Notes under the pieces: model-generated
Told to the model about the DNA's origin: nothing
The model's input: the letters and a program-made list of their open reading frames with translations, nothing else
Databases searched by the model: none
Made by a program: the position numbers and the translations under genes
Assembly: GCF_002902725.1 (NCBI RefSeq)
Contig: NZ_PPRT01000033.1
Location: forward strand, 1 to 41,007
Direction: 5' to 3'
Source: Staphylococcus caprae
GTDB taxonomy: Bacteria > Bacillota > Bacilli > Staphylococcales > Staphylococcaceae
DNA length: 41,007 bases
Shown: piece by piece, positions 1 to 9,132 of the stretch
Numbering within the stretch: the first letter of the stretch is position 1
Layout: each line of letters begins with the position of its first letter

Positions 1-102
1 TTGAACTTTGATATAGTGCTCTCTCTTAATTTCATGAGATATGTAGAAAGATAATATTATTAATGCTAAAATTAATATTATTAAAATGTTGACTTTTTTC
101 AT
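1..102 (-). CDS. Small membrane protein, 3' end outside window
   Basis: Thirty-four codons are visible, reading leftward off the window edge. The start is ATG at 102-100, with GGAAGTGA five bases upstream on the minus strand. The product opens with two lysines, followed by a very hydrophobic Ile/Leu-rich stretch at about residues 5-20 and then a charged segment (SHEIKREHY). That is a single N-terminal membrane anchor or uncleaved signal, with no lipobox cysteine. Short staphylococcal proteins of the DUF3139 type look similar, but this is only a resemblance. The gene diverges from the lipase gene, with 33 bp between the two start codons. If both are real, each promoter must lie close to or inside the other gene. 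Function unknown. Confidence 0.45.
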   Translation of the reverse strand, partial: MKKVNILIILILALIILSFYISHEIKREHYIKVQ

Positions 103-135
103 TTAATTCACTTCCGATAGAAAAGGTTGGTTTAT

Positions 136-1671
136 ATGAATAATACAGATAAAACTTCATAAAAATTCGCTGATTACTCATACAAAGATGGAGAAATTGG
201 TGATAAATTATTTGCTTCGAAACAAAAATACAAAATTATCGAAAAACGAGACGATAAACAAAATGGTTTCCGTGCTTATGCTTTTGCTCCAGTGAAAAAT
301 GGTAAAACTGATACAAATCATATAGTTATTGGTTATGCTGGTACCGATCCTTTAAGTATTCATGATATATTTACAGACGCTCAACTTCGAATTCATCATA
401 ACACAAAAAAACCTAAAATTAATAATTATTATAAAAATTTAAATCATACTACAATCAATAAAAGCTACAATGACTTTTCTGATGATAATGATATTGTTAA
501 TAGTACCTATAATGTGACTAAAGAAGCTTTAAAAAATAGTTTTAGTTTGCAGAATACTTTAAATTCACCAAATTTATTAAAACGTAAGTTTCCAATTACA
601 AATGCATATGATTCCTCAATAATGGTACCTACTCAAATGGCAGAAGGTGTTGCTTTTACTAAAGCGGTAAAAGAGAAATATCCTAATAGTCATATAACCG
701 GTGCTGCACATAGTTTAGGCTCAGTACATGCTCAAATCAATACAGTATTTGGCAATATAGAAGGAGCCACTACGTTTGGTGCTCCAAATGTAAATGAAAC
801 GTTTTCTAAGAATTATCAAAATAAAATTGATTCCCGTCAATTTGAACAAACCGTTAGAAATATAGGTCATCCAGATGACATGATTAATAATTTGACATTT
901 GGAAGGGACCGAATCGGCTCAAATATCATCGCCTTTCCTCATATCAATAAAGGATTATTTATACCATTTTTAGATCAACATTCTATTGCTAATTATGATG
1001 ATTTTGTTAAAGGTGGTAACATTCATGAAATGACAAAATCTGAGTTAGCTCAATACAGAAAAGCACAAAAATTAAGTTTAACGTATAAAACGTTTGGCAT
1101 CCCCATGAGTTACAATGATTATATCCAAATTATGAATAAGAAAGTCAAAGATGACAAAGACTCTACTACTAAGAGTAAAAATAAATCGAAAAGTTCCTTT
1201 TCTAAAAGCGTCAGTGCCTTTTCTGATAGTATGGTTAGGATTGGACTCGGCGGTATCGGTGGTAATGGTAAAAAAATAAAAATCCACTCTGATAAGGTAA
1301 GGAATATTGCTAATCAACTTAGAGAAAAAATCAATATATATGATAAGTTACTAAGTAAATTAGAAGAATATCAAAGAGATACAACACGTGAAGCGCGACA
1401 AATTTTAAATAGGTATGAAAGGGAATTATTAGCAGGTTCTCACGAATTTATTAGTCCTAGTGAGTTAGAAGATTATATGGAGATGCTCGCTAAAGGCGGT
1501 TCTGCTGCGAACTTAAGATTTTATGATAATGGATTAATGGAAGATGTGATGCAAGACATCAAACAAAATCAAAAAAGCTTAATGCAATTTGCCGAAAAAC
1601 TCGATGAAGCTACAGATCAATTTGAAGATAAAGATAAAGAAGAGAGTGATATATTCGGTTTATTTAGTTAA
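136..1671 (+). pseudogene. tslA: TslA-like type VII-secreted lipase with nonsense codon 9
   Basis: The natural start is ATG 136, nine bases after AAGG at 123-126. The frame runs eight codons, meets TAA at 160-162, then stays open to 1671, about 511 codons in all. Lipase features, numbered from ATG 136: IGYAGTD near residue 65, the nucleophile elbow AHSLG with Ser193 (AGT at 712-714), Asp247/248 in GHPDDM and His282 in DQHS. A Lys/Ser-rich linker and glycine-rich patch (GLGGIGG) follow. The last ~115 residues are helical, with FEDKD near the C-terminus fitting an FxxxD secretion motif. This lipase-first, LXG-like-helices-last order is that of S. aureus TslA, a phospholipase secreted by the T7SS. 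Upstream and downstream of the stop are in the same frame, so a substitution rather than an indel is implied. GTG 292 could start a shorter product but has no ribosome binding site and omits the first 52 codons. Confidence 0.8.
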
Positions 1672-1684
1672 AGGAGATGAAAAA

Positions 1685-1984
1685 ATGAGTTCTGATAAAT
1701 CTAAAAAAATGTTCAAAGAAAAAGAAAGACTTAGAGAATTAAAGGAAAGAATGCGTGCCGAAACACAAGATATGGTACTTGATGCTAAGTCACGCGTCAA
1801 AAGAGAAGAAAGGCTTATTGAGGAAATGCTTCATGAGATTAATCAAGCAGGTCAAGGTATTGAAGAAGCTTTTGAGGGTGAAGCTAGCGAAGCTGCAATT
1901 AAAAGTATTGATAAAATCAAACAAAAAAATAAGACGTTAGACACAAACTTTCACTCGCTTTTGAACACATTTAAAATCTATTGA
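1685..1984 (+). CDS. Small helical partner of the T7SS lipase (TlaA/Lap-like)
   Basis: Encodes 99 residues. ATG 1685 follows AAAGGAGATG, 13 bp after the lipase stop, so the two are co-transcribed. The protein is highly charged and predicted to be almost entirely alpha-helical, with a break near GQGIEEAF, giving a helical hairpin like those of WXG100 proteins and LXG-associated partners. It has no WxG motif. S. aureus TslA is exported with two small partners (TlaA1, TlaA2) that bind its C-terminal helical domain, and position and size here match one of them. Only one intact partner gene is seen. The role is inferred from context; sequence identity to TlaA could not be tested. No cysteine and no signal peptide. 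Confidence 0.6.
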   Translation: MSSDKSKKMFKEKERLRELKERMRAETQDMVLDAKSRVKREERLIEEMLHEINQAGQGIEEAFEGEASEAAIKSIDKIKQKNKTLDTNFHSLLNTFKIY

Positions 1985-2099
1985 TTATTTTTAAATGTTT
2001 CTGATATTAAAACAAAAAAATACTAGAAAAGTAGGGAAGGAGACATACTACTATGTATCTATAGCCCACTATCTTAGTTATTATGTTTTAAATTGCAAT

Positions 2100-2621
2100 T
2101 TATAATTCTAAATCTCGTGTCATTTCTATCATTTGCGTATAGATTTCATAATATATGTAATTGAATGCCATTGGATGAGGTTGAACAATTTTATCGTAAT
2201 CCTCAGTATAAACAATAGGTCTAGGTGTAGATAAATTCACATAATGCATCAGATGCTCCGGAAAATCATCACGCTTAGGATTGTTACATACCAATACGAA
2301 ATCAACATCTAAGTCAATTAAACGTTGAACATCTTTTTCTACTTCTTCAGTATAAAATGGCGAAAATAAGAATACTCGATCAGTCGAATCTATCTCTTCA
2401 AATGAATTTAAGTGCTCAAGAGAACGGCTTGAATCAAGCTTTTCCTCACTATCTAACACAAATGCTTCATAAAATTTTAAATCGCCATATCCTTTTATGT
2501 ATACATAGCCTTCGCCTCCGATAGCTTGTATTAAACATTGTGCTGCCATTTGAATATCTAATGCTTGTTTTTCGAGTCTATTAAATATGCCTGTCAATTG
2601 TGTATTAAGAATTTTTGACAT
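2100..2621 (-). CDS. ywjG: DUF2529 family protein (YwjG-like)
   Basis: Encodes 173 residues, starting at ATG 2621-2619 with GGAGGAAC upstream on the minus strand. It is recognised as the DUF2529/YwjG family, which sits next to fbaA in Bacillus and staphylococci. The sequence alternates helices and hydrophobic strands (GEGYVYIKGYG, RVFLFSPF, VDFVLVCNN), suggesting an SIS-like alpha/beta fold, but no catalytic motif is evident. No activity is known. Here it is transcribed away from fbaA and toward the T7SS lipase module. In S. aureus and Bacillus pyrG lies on that side (established gene order), so the left flank of this gene is a variable point. Its 3' end overlaps a 14-bp AT palindrome at 2089-2102, with no GC-rich terminator. 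Confidence 0.85.
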   Translation of the reverse strand: MSKILNTQLTGIFNRLEKQALDIQMAAQCLIQAIGGEGYVYIKGYGDLKFYEAFVLDSEEKLDSSRSLEHLNSFEEIDSTDRVFLFSPFYTEEVEKDVQRLIDLDVDFVLVCNNPKRDDFPEHLMHYVNLSTPRPIVYTEDYDKIVQPHPMAFNYIYYEIYTQMIEMTRDLEL

Positions 2622-2786
2622 GATGTTCCTCCATTCTTTTCATTAAAATATTGTAAATAATACGAGTAGGTTATGCAATATATGAGTAATTGTAATCTTG
2701 TATGCGTTTGCAATTGTTGAAAGGTTAAGGATTGTGAAAATTATTAATTTTAAATAAAGTATTCGCATGCATTCACTATGTATTTT

Positions 2787-2795
2787 TGATATAAT
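2787..2795 (+). promoter_or_regulatory. Extended -10 promoter of fbaA
   Basis: TGaTATAAT lies 47 bp before the fbaA start codon. No good -35 hexamer is found at 16-18 bp, so the TG extension probably compensates. The placement fits a sigma-A promoter giving a leader of about 40 nt. Confidence 0.65.
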
Positions 2796-2841
2796 GATGT
2801 TGAAAAAATACGTGCACAGATGCACTCAAGGAGGAACTTTC

Positions 2842-3702
2842 ATGCCTTTAGTTTCAATGAAAGAAATGTTAATTGATGCGAAAGAAAATGGTTATGCAGT
2901 TGGTCAATACAACTTAAATAACCTTGAGTTTACACAAGCTATTTTAGAAGCGTCACAAGAAGAAAATGCACCAGTAATCTTAGGTGTTTCTGAAGGTGCT
3001 GCTCGTTATATGAGTGGTTTCTATACAGTAGTTAAAATGGTTGAGGGATTAATTCATGATTTAAATATTACTGTTCCAGTGGCGATTCATTTAGATCATG
3101 GTTCAAGTTTCGAAAAATGTAAAGAAGCAATTGACGCTGGATTCACTTCAGTTATGATTGATGCTTCTCACAGCCCATTCGAAGAAAATGTTGAAATCAC
3201 ATCTAAAGTAGTTGAATACGCACATGAAAGAGGCGTTTCTGTAGAAGCTGAATTAGGTACAGTTGGGGGACAAGAAGATGACGTTGTTGCTGACGGCGTA
3301 ATCTATGCAGATCCTAAAGAATGTCAAGAATTAGTTGAAAAAACTGGTATCGATACTTTAGCACCTGCATTAGGTTCAGTTCATGGACCATACAAAGGTG
3401 AACCTAAATTAGGCTTCAAAGAAATGGAAGAAATTGGTGCTTCTACTGGATTACCATTAGTATTACACGGTGGTACAGGTATCCCAACTAAAGACATTCA
3501 AAAAGCAATTCCTTACGGTACTGCGAAAATTAATGTAAACACTGAAAACCAAATTGCTTCAGCTAAGGCTGTTCGTGATGTATTAAATAACGATAAAGAT
3601 GTTTACGACCCACGTAAATATTTAGGACCAGCACGTGAAGCAATTAAAGAAACTGTAAAAGGTAAAATTAAAGAATTCGGTACATCTAACCGCGCTAAAT
3701 AA
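2842..3702 (+). CDS. fbaA: Class II fructose-1,6-bisphosphate aldolase
   Basis: Encodes 286 residues, the usual length for the staphylococcal class II enzyme. It cleaves fructose-1,6-bisphosphate to dihydroxyacetone phosphate and glyceraldehyde-3-phosphate in glycolysis and runs in reverse in gluconeogenesis. Class II signatures are visible: HLDHG with Asp85 and the zinc ligand His86, His181 in SVHG, His209 in LHGGTG, and the phosphate/substrate segment INVNTE near 230. ATG 2842 is chosen because AAGGAGGA lies at the right distance. The upstream in-frame ATG at 2767 precedes the promoter and is rejected. The gene has its own promoter and terminator, so it is monocistronic. Confidence 0.98.
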   Translation: MPLVSMKEMLIDAKENGYAVGQYNLNNLEFTQAILEASQEENAPVILGVSEGAARYMSGFYTVVKMVEGLIHDLNITVPVAIHLDHGSSFEKCKEAIDAGFTSVMIDASHSPFEENVEITSKVVEYAHERGVSVEAELGTVGGQEDDVVADGVIYADPKECQELVEKTGIDTLAPALGSVHGPYKGEPKLGFKEMEEIGASTGLPLVLHGGTGIPTKDIQKAIPYGTAKINVNTENQIASAKAVRDVLNNDKDVYDPRKYLGPAREAIKETVKGKIKEFGTSNRAK

Positions 3703-3723
3703 TTTTATATCATATCGCTCTAA

Positions 3724-3757
3724 GGCCATTGAAACGATGCTTTCAATGGTCTTTTTT
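3724..3757 (+). terminator. Intrinsic terminator of fbaA
   Basis: An 11-bp stem (GGCCATTGAAA / TTTCAATGGTC, one wobble pair) with a 6-nt loop is followed by six T. It lies 22 bp after the fbaA stop. Confidence 0.92.
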
Positions 3758-3867
3758 ATGCTATACTAAAATCAGAAATTCAATTATAAATATACACTTC
3801 ACACGTTTAAACAGATATTAATTAAAATGAAACAATATTTATTTCATACATATACACAATTTTAACG

Positions 3868-3900
3868 ATTAAATTATTGTAGAAGAGGTAATAATTTAAT
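3868..3900 (+). repeat. Perfect 11-bp inverted repeat upstream of murZ
   Basis: ATTAAATTATT at 3868-3878 and its exact reverse complement at 3890-3900 flank an 11-nt spacer with AGAGG. It lies in the 375-bp fbaA-murZ gap, about 100 bp before the murZ -35 box. The rest of the gap holds the fbaA terminator, a TGCTATACT extended -10-like sequence at 3759-3767 and the murZ promoter. No gene is seen. Confidence 0.55.
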
Positions 3901-3997
3901 ATCGATGTAAACTTGAATTAAGTAGAACACGAATTAATGACGTTAAGTATAATAATTTTTCAAATAAATCATTTTCTGTAGCTAAGAATTGAAGTAT

Positions 3998-4027
3998 TTT
4001 ACAAACAAAGTAAAATTATTTTATAAT
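3998..4027 (+). promoter_or_regulatory. Sigma-A promoter of murZ
   Basis: TTTACA at 3998-4003 and TATAAT at 4022-4027 are separated by 18 bp, giving a leader of roughly 45 nt ahead of murZ. Confidence 0.75.
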
Positions 4028-4077
4028 GCTAATAATGTGAAATTTTAAAAAAGAAGGAAACAAAGGAGACAAATCGT

Positions 4078-5337
4078 ATGGTTCAAGAGGTAATAAAAAT
4101 AAGAGGTGGACAAACACTAAAAGGAGAAGTAGAAATTAGTGGTGCGAAAAATAGCGCTGTTGCTATTATCCCCGCAACTTTATTAGCTCAAGGACATGTA
4201 AAGTTGGATGGTCTTCCTCAAATCTCTGATGTCAAAACTTTAGTGAGTTTGTTAGAAGATTTGAATATTAAAACGAAATTAAATGGTAAAGAATTAGAAG
4301 TAGATACTACTGAAATAGAAAATGCACCTTTACCTAACAATAAAGTTGAGTCGCTTCGTGCTTCATACTATATGATGGGCGCAATGCTTGGACGCTTCAA
4401 AAAGTGTGTAATTGGTTTACCAGGAGGATGTCCATTAGGGCCTCGTCCAATAGACCAACATATTAAAGGGTTTAAAGCATTAGGCGCAGAAATAGATGAA
4501 TCGAGTGACACATCTATGAAGATAGAAGCTAAAGAATTAAAGGGAGCTAATATTTTCTTAGATATGGTCAGTGTAGGTGCTACGATTAATATTATGCTTG
4601 CAGCAGTTCATGCTAAAGGTCAAACTATCATTGAAAATGCCGCTAAAGAACCTGAAGTTGTAGATGTTGCAAATTTCTTAATGAGTATGGGAGCTAATAT
4701 TAAAGGTGCAGGTACTACTACAATAAAAATTACAGGCGTTGAAACATTGAATGGTACAGAATACCAAATCATCCCTGATAGAATTGAAGCGGGTTCATAT
4801 ATGTGTATGGCTGCTGCAATGGGTGAAGAAGTGACATTAAATAACATCGTACCTAAGCATGTAGAAGCTTTAACGGTAAAATTAAGAGAACTTGGTGTCG
4901 ACATTCAAATTGAAGACGAGAAAGCAATTATTCGCAAACAAGCGCCATATAAGAATGTAGATATTAAAACTTTAGTTTATCCAGGTTTTGCAACGGATCT
5001 TCAACAACCAATTACACCTCTATTATTTATGACGAACGGTCCTTCTTTTGTAACGGATACGATTTATCCAGCAAGATTTAAACATGTGGAAGAACTCAAA
5101 CATATGGGTGCTAATATTTATTCTGATGAAGGCACTGCAACAATTAAACCATCTCACTTAAAGGGTGCAGAAGTTTATGCAAGTGACCTTCGTGCAGGCG
5201 CATGCTTAATTACTGCTGGTTTAATTGCTGAAGGTGTAACTACTATTTTCAACGTAAAACATATTTATAGAGGGTATACAAATATCGTTGAACACTTGAA
5301 ATCACTCGGTGCAGATATTTGGACTGAAGAAATTTAA
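4078..5337 (+). CDS. murZ: UDP-GlcNAc 1-carboxyvinyltransferase, MurZ paralogue
   Basis: Encodes 419 residues. It transfers enolpyruvate from phosphoenolpyruvate to UDP-GlcNAc, the first committed step of peptidoglycan precursor synthesis in the cytoplasm, and is the fosfomycin target class. Visible residues: Lys24-Asn25 in SGAKNS, Arg94 in LRASYY, and catalytic Cys118 in [13 protein letters not shown]. Position beside fbaA identifies it as MurZ (older name MurA2/MurAB); the other paralogue, MurA, is at 25019 in this window. Low-GC Gram-positives commonly keep both. ATG 4078 follows AAAGGAGAC. No strong terminator is seen after it, so read-through into the HxlR gene 89 bp downstream is possible. 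Confidence 0.96.
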   Translation: MVQEVIKIRGGQTLKGEVEISGAKNSAVAIIPATLLAQGHVKLDGLPQISDVKTLVSLLEDLNIKTKLNGKELEVDTTEIENAPLPNNKVESLRASYYMMGAMLGRFKKCVIGLPGGCPLGPRPIDQHIKGFKALGAEIDESSDTSMKIEAKELKGANIFLDMVSVGATINIMLAAVHAKGQTIIENAAKEPEVVDVANFLMSMGANIKGAGTTTIKITGVETLNGTEYQIIPDRIEAGSYMCMAAAMGEEVTLNNIVPKHVEALTVKLRELGVDIQIEDEKAIIRKQAPYKNVDIKTLVYPGFATDLQQPITPLLFMTNGPSFVTDTIYPARFKHVEELKHMGANIYSDEGTATIKPSHLKGAEVYASDLRAGACLITAGLIAEGVTTIFNVKHIYRGYTNIVEHLKSLGADIWTEEI

Positions 5338-5426
5338 GATTTTGTGATATACTATTTATACTAATAATTGGGAGACAAAAGATACATGCCTACAATTATG
5401 AGCATATTTAATATGAGGTGAGGCAA

Positions 5427-5759
5427 ATGGAAATCTGTCCATATCTTGAAGAAACCTTCAAAATTGTCGGTCGGAGTTGGAATGGACTTATTATAAACTA
5501 TTTATCTAGATGTGAAAGTCATTCTGCTCACTTTTCCGATATGAAAAGAGATTTAAAAACAATTACTCCTAGAGCTTTAAGTTTAAAATTAACTGACTTA
5601 GGAGAATGGAATCTTGTTGAAAAGAAAATTATTTCTTCAAGTCCTATAGAAATTGTGTATGAATTGACTGATAAAGGACATGCATTAGCAGAAGCATTGA
5701 AGCCTATGGAAGAATGGGCACAAAAATATGTCGAATTAGAAACAAATGCTTCAAAATAA
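5427..5759 (+). CDS. HxlR-family (DUF24) winged-helix regulator
   Basis: Encodes 110 residues. The HxlR signature is clear: an N-terminal Cys in MEICPYLEE, then VGRSWNGLIINYL, a recognition-helix region (ITPRALSLKLTDLGEWNLVEK) and the wing strand IVYELTDKG. Members are dimeric DNA-binding proteins, and many with a cysteine near residue 4-6 (YodB, QsrR type) sense quinones, aldehydes or oxidants. Cys4 and Cys29 are candidates here (inference). ATG 5427 is chosen over in-frame GTG 5418 because that GTG lies inside the AGGTGAGG ribosome binding site. An aldehyde dehydrogenase lies next downstream, a plausible target, but a terminator separates the two. Confidence 0.88.
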   Translation: MEICPYLEETFKIVGRSWNGLIINYLSRCESHSAHFSDMKRDLKTITPRALSLKLTDLGEWNLVEKKIISSSPIEIVYELTDKGHALAEALKPMEEWAQKYVELETNASK

Positions 5760-5781
5760 ATCTAAGTAAATATTTAGTCAG

Positions 5782-5820
5782 AAATTGCTTACAGAGTTCA
5801 ACTTTGTAGGCAATTTTTTT
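5782..5820 (+). terminator. Intrinsic terminator after the HxlR gene
   Basis: AAATTGCTTACA pairs with TGTAGGCAATTT (wobble and minor mismatch) around a short loop, followed by a run of T. It lies 22 bp after the stop codon. Confidence 0.85.
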
Positions 5821-5962
5821 GTGCAATAAAGGGCATTTCGTTTATAGTTACTAAACGGAAAATAAATAACGCTCAATTTATTTCCAATTATATTGATGTT
5901 TAAAGTAGGCTTTCAAAGGATATTTAATATATATAACTATTTCGAAGGAGTGAATATTGAAT

Positions 5963-7390
5963 ATGAGAAATTTCACTAAACAATATATTAACGGCGAATG
6001 GGTTGATAGTGCGAGTGGCGAAACAATAGACGTAATCAATCCTGCAACTGAAGAAGTGATGGGTTCTGTAGCAAAAGGTAATGCAGATGACGTCAATAAA
6101 GCAGTAGAAGCTGCTGATAGCGTTTATGTACAATTCCGTCATAGCTCTGTTGAAGAGAGAAGAGATTTACTAGATAGAATTGTAAAAGAGTATGAAAATA
6201 GAAAAGAAGATATCATTGAAGCAATTACTGATGAACTTGGTTCACCATTATCCGTTTCTGAAAATGTACATTACCAAATGGGATTAGATCATTTTACAGC
6301 TGCAAGAGATGCGCTAGATAACTTTGAATTTGAAGAACAACGTGGTGATGACTTAGTAGTTAAAGAAGCAATCGGGGTAGCTGGATTAGTAACACCATGG
6401 AACTTCCCAACTAACCAAACATCATTGAAATTAGCTGCAGCATTTGCGGCAGGTAGTCCAGTCGTGTTAAAACCTTCTGAAGAAACACCATTTGCGGCAA
6501 TTATCTTAGCTGAAATCTTCGACAAAGTTGGTGTGCCTAAAGGTGTATTCAACTTAGTAAATGGTGATGGTGAAGGTGTAGGTAATCCATTAAGTGAACA
6601 TCCTAAAGTAAGAATGATGTCATTTACTGGTTCTGGCCCTACAGGTTCTAAAATTATGGAAAAAGCAGCAAAAGATTTCAAAAAAGTATCTCTTGAATTA
6701 GGTGGTAAATCACCTTACATCGTATTAGATGATGTTGATATTCAAGAAGCTGCTAAAGCGACAACTGGCAAGGTTGTCAACAATACTGGACAAGTTTGTA
6801 CTGCAGGTACACGTGTACTAGTTCCTGAAAGCATTAAAGAAGATTTCTTAACTGCAGTGAAAGAACAATTTAGTCAAGTTAAAGTTGGTAATCCTAGAGA
6901 AGAAGGCACACAAGTTGGTCCAATTATTAGTAAAAAACAATTCGACCAAGTTCAAGATTATATTGATAAAGGTGTTAACGAAGGTGCTGAACTCTTCTAC
7001 GGTGGTCCTGGCAAACCAGAAGGATTAGATCAAGGTTACTTCGCTCGTCCAACTATTTTCACCAATGTGGACAATCAAATGACTATTGCTCAAGAAGAAA
7101 TCTTTGGTCCTGTAATGTCTGTAATCACTTATAATGATTTAGATGAAGCCATTGAAATTGCGAATGATACTAAATATGGTTTAGCCGGATACGTTATCGG
7201 TAAAGATCAAGACACATTACGCAAAGTAGCACGCTCAGTAGAAGCAGGTACAATTGAAATCAATGAAGCTGGCAGAAAACCAGACCTACCATTTGGTGGC
7301 TATAAACAATCAGGTTTAGGTCGCGAATGGGGCGATTATGGTATTGAAGAATTCTTAGAAGTTAAATCAATTGCTGGATATTTTAAATAA
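5963..7390 (+). CDS. aldA: Aldehyde dehydrogenase (NAD(P)-dependent, AldA-like)
   Basis: Encodes 475 residues and oxidises an aldehyde to the acid in the cytoplasm; the physiological substrate is not evident. Family motifs: TPWNFP with Asn147, GSGPTGS in the nucleotide-binding fold, general base Glu245 in LELGGKSP, catalytic Cys279 in GQVCTAG, EEIFGPV, and the C-terminal [14 protein letters not shown]. Length and sequence match the staphylococcal AldA found between murZ and rho. Start choice: AAGGAGTGA at 5945-5953 is 12 nt before ATG 5963 but only six from an in-frame TTG at 5957, so a two-residue-longer product is possible. Flanked by terminators on both sides. Confidence 0.95.
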   Translation: MRNFTKQYINGEWVDSASGETIDVINPATEEVMGSVAKGNADDVNKAVEAADSVYVQFRHSSVEERRDLLDRIVKEYENRKEDIIEAITDELGSPLSVSENVHYQMGLDHFTAARDALDNFEFEEQRGDDLVVKEAIGVAGLVTPWNFPTNQTSLKLAAAFAAGSPVVLKPSEETPFAAIILAEIFDKVGVPKGVFNLVNGDGEGVGNPLSEHPKVRMMSFTGSGPTGSKIMEKAAKDFKKVSLELGGKSPYIVLDDVDIQEAAKATTGKVVNNTGQVCTAGTRVLVPESIKEDFLTAVKEQFSQVKVGNPREEGTQVGPIISKKQFDQVQDYIDKGVNEGAELFYGGPGKPEGLDQGYFARPTIFTNVDNQMTIAQEEIFGPVMSVITYNDLDEAIEIANDTKYGLAGYVIGKDQDTLRKVARSVEAGTIEINEAGRKPDLPFGGYKQSGLGREWGDYGIEEFLEVKSIAGYFK

Positions 7391-7426
7391 TTGAATAAAT
7401 AGATTAAATCTTGCAATTAAACGATG

Positions 7427-7460
7427 CACGGAACTATTTTAGTTCCGTGTTTTGTTTTTA
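7427..7460 (+). terminator. Intrinsic terminator of aldA
   Basis: A perfect CACGGAACTA / TAGTTCCGTG stem with a 3-nt loop is followed by a T-rich tract, 36 bp after the aldA stop. Confidence 0.93.
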
Positions 7461-7483
7461 TTGTTATATTTTCTAAATTCATT

Positions 7484-7512
7484 TTGTAATTAAAATGAAA
7501 ATTTGCTATAGT
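7484..7512 (+). promoter_or_regulatory. Promoter of rho with extended -10
   Basis: TTGTAA at 7484-7489, 17-bp spacer and TATAGT at 7507-7512, with TGc directly before the -10. It predicts a start near 7519 and a leader of about 180 nt before rho. Confidence 0.7.
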
Positions 7513-7518
7513 TATTCT

Positions 7519-7698
7519 AGTATTTAGAAGGTTAAGACACATATGAACGTGAAAAAGTAGTTAACTTTGCTTTGTTTTTATAAAAGTTAAAAAAGTTTTC
7601 GCAAGGTTATATTTTGAAACTTTTCATCAAAACCTACTAAAAACGTTTAATATGTCAGAGCCTCGCAACATAAAAAATAACGAAATGGGTGCAAGTCT
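7519..7698 (+). promoter_or_regulatory. Long 5' leader of rho
   Basis: About 180 nt without a long ORF. It contains a five-codon mini-ORF (ATG AAC GTG AAA AAG TAG at 7543-7560), a potential hairpin of TTAACTTT with AAAGTTAA, and a second imperfect AAAAGTTT/GAAACTTTT pair. The ribosome binding site before rho is weak (GGGTGCAAG). Bacillus subtilis rho is known to be autoregulated through its leader; the same mechanism here is inference. Confidence 0.45.
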
Positions 7699-9015
7699 AT
7701 GCCTGAAAGAGAACGAACGTCTCCTCAGTATGAATCTTTCCACGAACTTTACAAGAACAATACTACTAAAGAGCTCACTCAAAAAGCCAAATCTTTAAAA
7801 TTGACGAATTATAGTAAATTAAATAAAAAAGAATTAGTTTTAGCCATCATGGAAGCTCAAATGGAGAAAGATGGCAATTACTACATGGAAGGTATCTTGG
7901 ATGATATACAACAAGATGGATATGGTTTCCTTAGAACAGTCAACTATTCTAAAGGTGAGAAAGATATTTATATTTCTGCCAGCCAAATTCGACGTTTTGA
8001 AATTAAACGTGGCGATAAAGTAACTGGTAAAGTCCGTAAGCCTAAAGACAATGAGAAATATTATGGATTACTCCAAGTTGACTTTGTTAATGATCAGAAT
8101 GCAGAAGAAGTAAAAAAACGTCCTCACTTCCAAGCGTTAACACCTCTATATCCTGAAGAAAGAATCTTATTAGAAACAGCTCCAACTAATTATTCTACTC
8201 GTATTATGGATTTAGTGACGCCGATTGGTTTAGGTCAACGTGGGTTAATCGTAGCTCCGCCTAAAGCTGGTAAAACAAGTTTATTAAAAGAAATTGCAAA
8301 TGCGATTGCAGCGAATAAACCAGAAGCAAAACTCTTTATTTTACTTGTAGGCGAGCGTCCAGAAGAAGTGACAGATATTGAAAGATCTGTTGAATCTGCG
8401 GAAGTTGTACATTCTACATTCGATGAGCCGCCAGAACATCACGTTAAAGTAGCTGAATTATTACTAGAGCGTGCCAAGCGTTTGGTTGAAATTGGTGAAG
8501 ATGTCATCATCTTAATGGATTCAATTACACGTTTAGCTCGTGCATACAACCTTGTTATACCACCAAGTGGTCGAACGTTATCTGGTGGTTTAGATCCAGC
8601 GTCTCTTCATAAACCGAAAGCCTTTTTCGGTGCAGCGAGAAATATTGAAGCAGGGGGAAGCTTAACTATTTTAGCTACAGCACTTGTTGAAACTGGATCA
8701 AGAATGGATGATATGATTTACGAAGAATTCAAAGGTACAGGAAACATGGAACTTCATCTTGATCGTAAATTATCAGAACGTAGAATATTCCCAGCCATTG
8801 ATATTGGTAGAAGTTCTACGCGTAAAGAAGAATTACTTATTTCGAAAGCCGAACTCGATTCATTATGGCAATTACGTAATTTATTTACAGACTCTACTGA
8901 TTTTACAGAACGCTTCATCCGAAAATTAAAACGCTCGAAAAATAATAAAGAATTTTTCACTCAATTACAAAAATCAGCCGAAGAAAGCACGAAAACAGGT
9001 AAGCCAATTATCTAA
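7699..9015 (+). CDS. rho: Transcription termination factor Rho
   Basis: Encodes 438 residues, the full staphylococcal length. It is a hexameric RNA-dependent ATPase that terminates transcription and suppresses antisense RNA. Domains in order: N-terminal Rho-N helical region (~1-55), cold-shock-like RNA-binding domain (~60-135, [11 protein letters not shown]), and a RecA-type ATPase from ~165 with Walker A APPKAGKT at 186-193 and Walker [14 protein letters not shown]. Arg-rich [16 protein letters not shown] near the C-terminus is the conserved subunit-interface segment. The start ATG 7699 gives the known N-terminus MPERER. The gene has its own promoter and long leader, and is followed by rpmE2, which has a separate promoter. 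Confidence 0.97.
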   Translation: MPERERTSPQYESFHELYKNNTTKELTQKAKSLKLTNYSKLNKKELVLAIMEAQMEKDGNYYMEGILDDIQQDGYGFLRTVNYSKGEKDIYISASQIRRFEIKRGDKVTGKVRKPKDNEKYYGLLQVDFVNDQNAEEVKKRPHFQALTPLYPEERILLETAPTNYSTRIMDLVTPIGLGQRGLIVAPPKAGKTSLLKEIANAIAANKPEAKLFILLVGERPEEVTDIERSVESAEVVHSTFDEPPEHHVKVAELLLERAKRLVEIGEDVIILMDSITRLARAYNLVIPPSGRTLSGGLDPASLHKPKAFFGAARNIEAGGSLTILATALVETGSRMDDMIYEEFKGTGNMELHLDRKLSERRIFPAIDIGRSSTRKEELLISKAELDSLWQLRNLFTDSTDFTERFIRKLKRSKNNKEFFTQLQKSAEESTKTGKPII

Positions 9016-9032
9016 CGAATATTGATAAAGGG

Positions 9033-9061
9033 TTGCGTTTTAAATTGATTCCTATTATAAT
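9033..9061 (+). promoter_or_regulatory. Promoter of rpmE2
   Basis: TTGCGT at 9033-9038, 17-bp spacer, TATAAT at 9056-9061. The predicted 65-nt leader ends in AAAGGAGCTG and contains a small CTCTG/CAGGG pairing. L31 genes of Firmicutes can carry autoregulatory leaders, but no specific fold is proven here, and no Zur-like palindrome is seen. Confidence 0.75.
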
Positions 9062-9132
9062 TACACAGTATTGGGTAAAAAACTCACAAATAACTCTGTT
9101 CCAGATGGTTCAGGGCAAAGGAGCTGAAAGAA

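Noticed and set aside
292..1671. GTG 292 as the normal start of the lipase
   Set aside because: No ribosome binding site, and the 52 codons before it read as continuous lipase N-terminus in the same frame.
1589..1684. Longer partner protein starting at 1589
   Set aside because: It would begin inside the lipase gene without a ribosome binding site; ATG 1685 has an excellent one.
2767..2841. Upstream ATG for fbaA
   Set aside because: It lies before the TGaTATAAT promoter, so it would not be in the transcript.
6289..6681. 130-codon open frame on the minus strand in aldA
   Set aside because: Antisense shadow of a conserved gene, Ser/Ala-rich, no ribosome binding site.
9016..9132. Zur operator for rpmE2
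   Set aside because: No palindromic Zur-like site; an ordinary sigma-A promoter is present instead.
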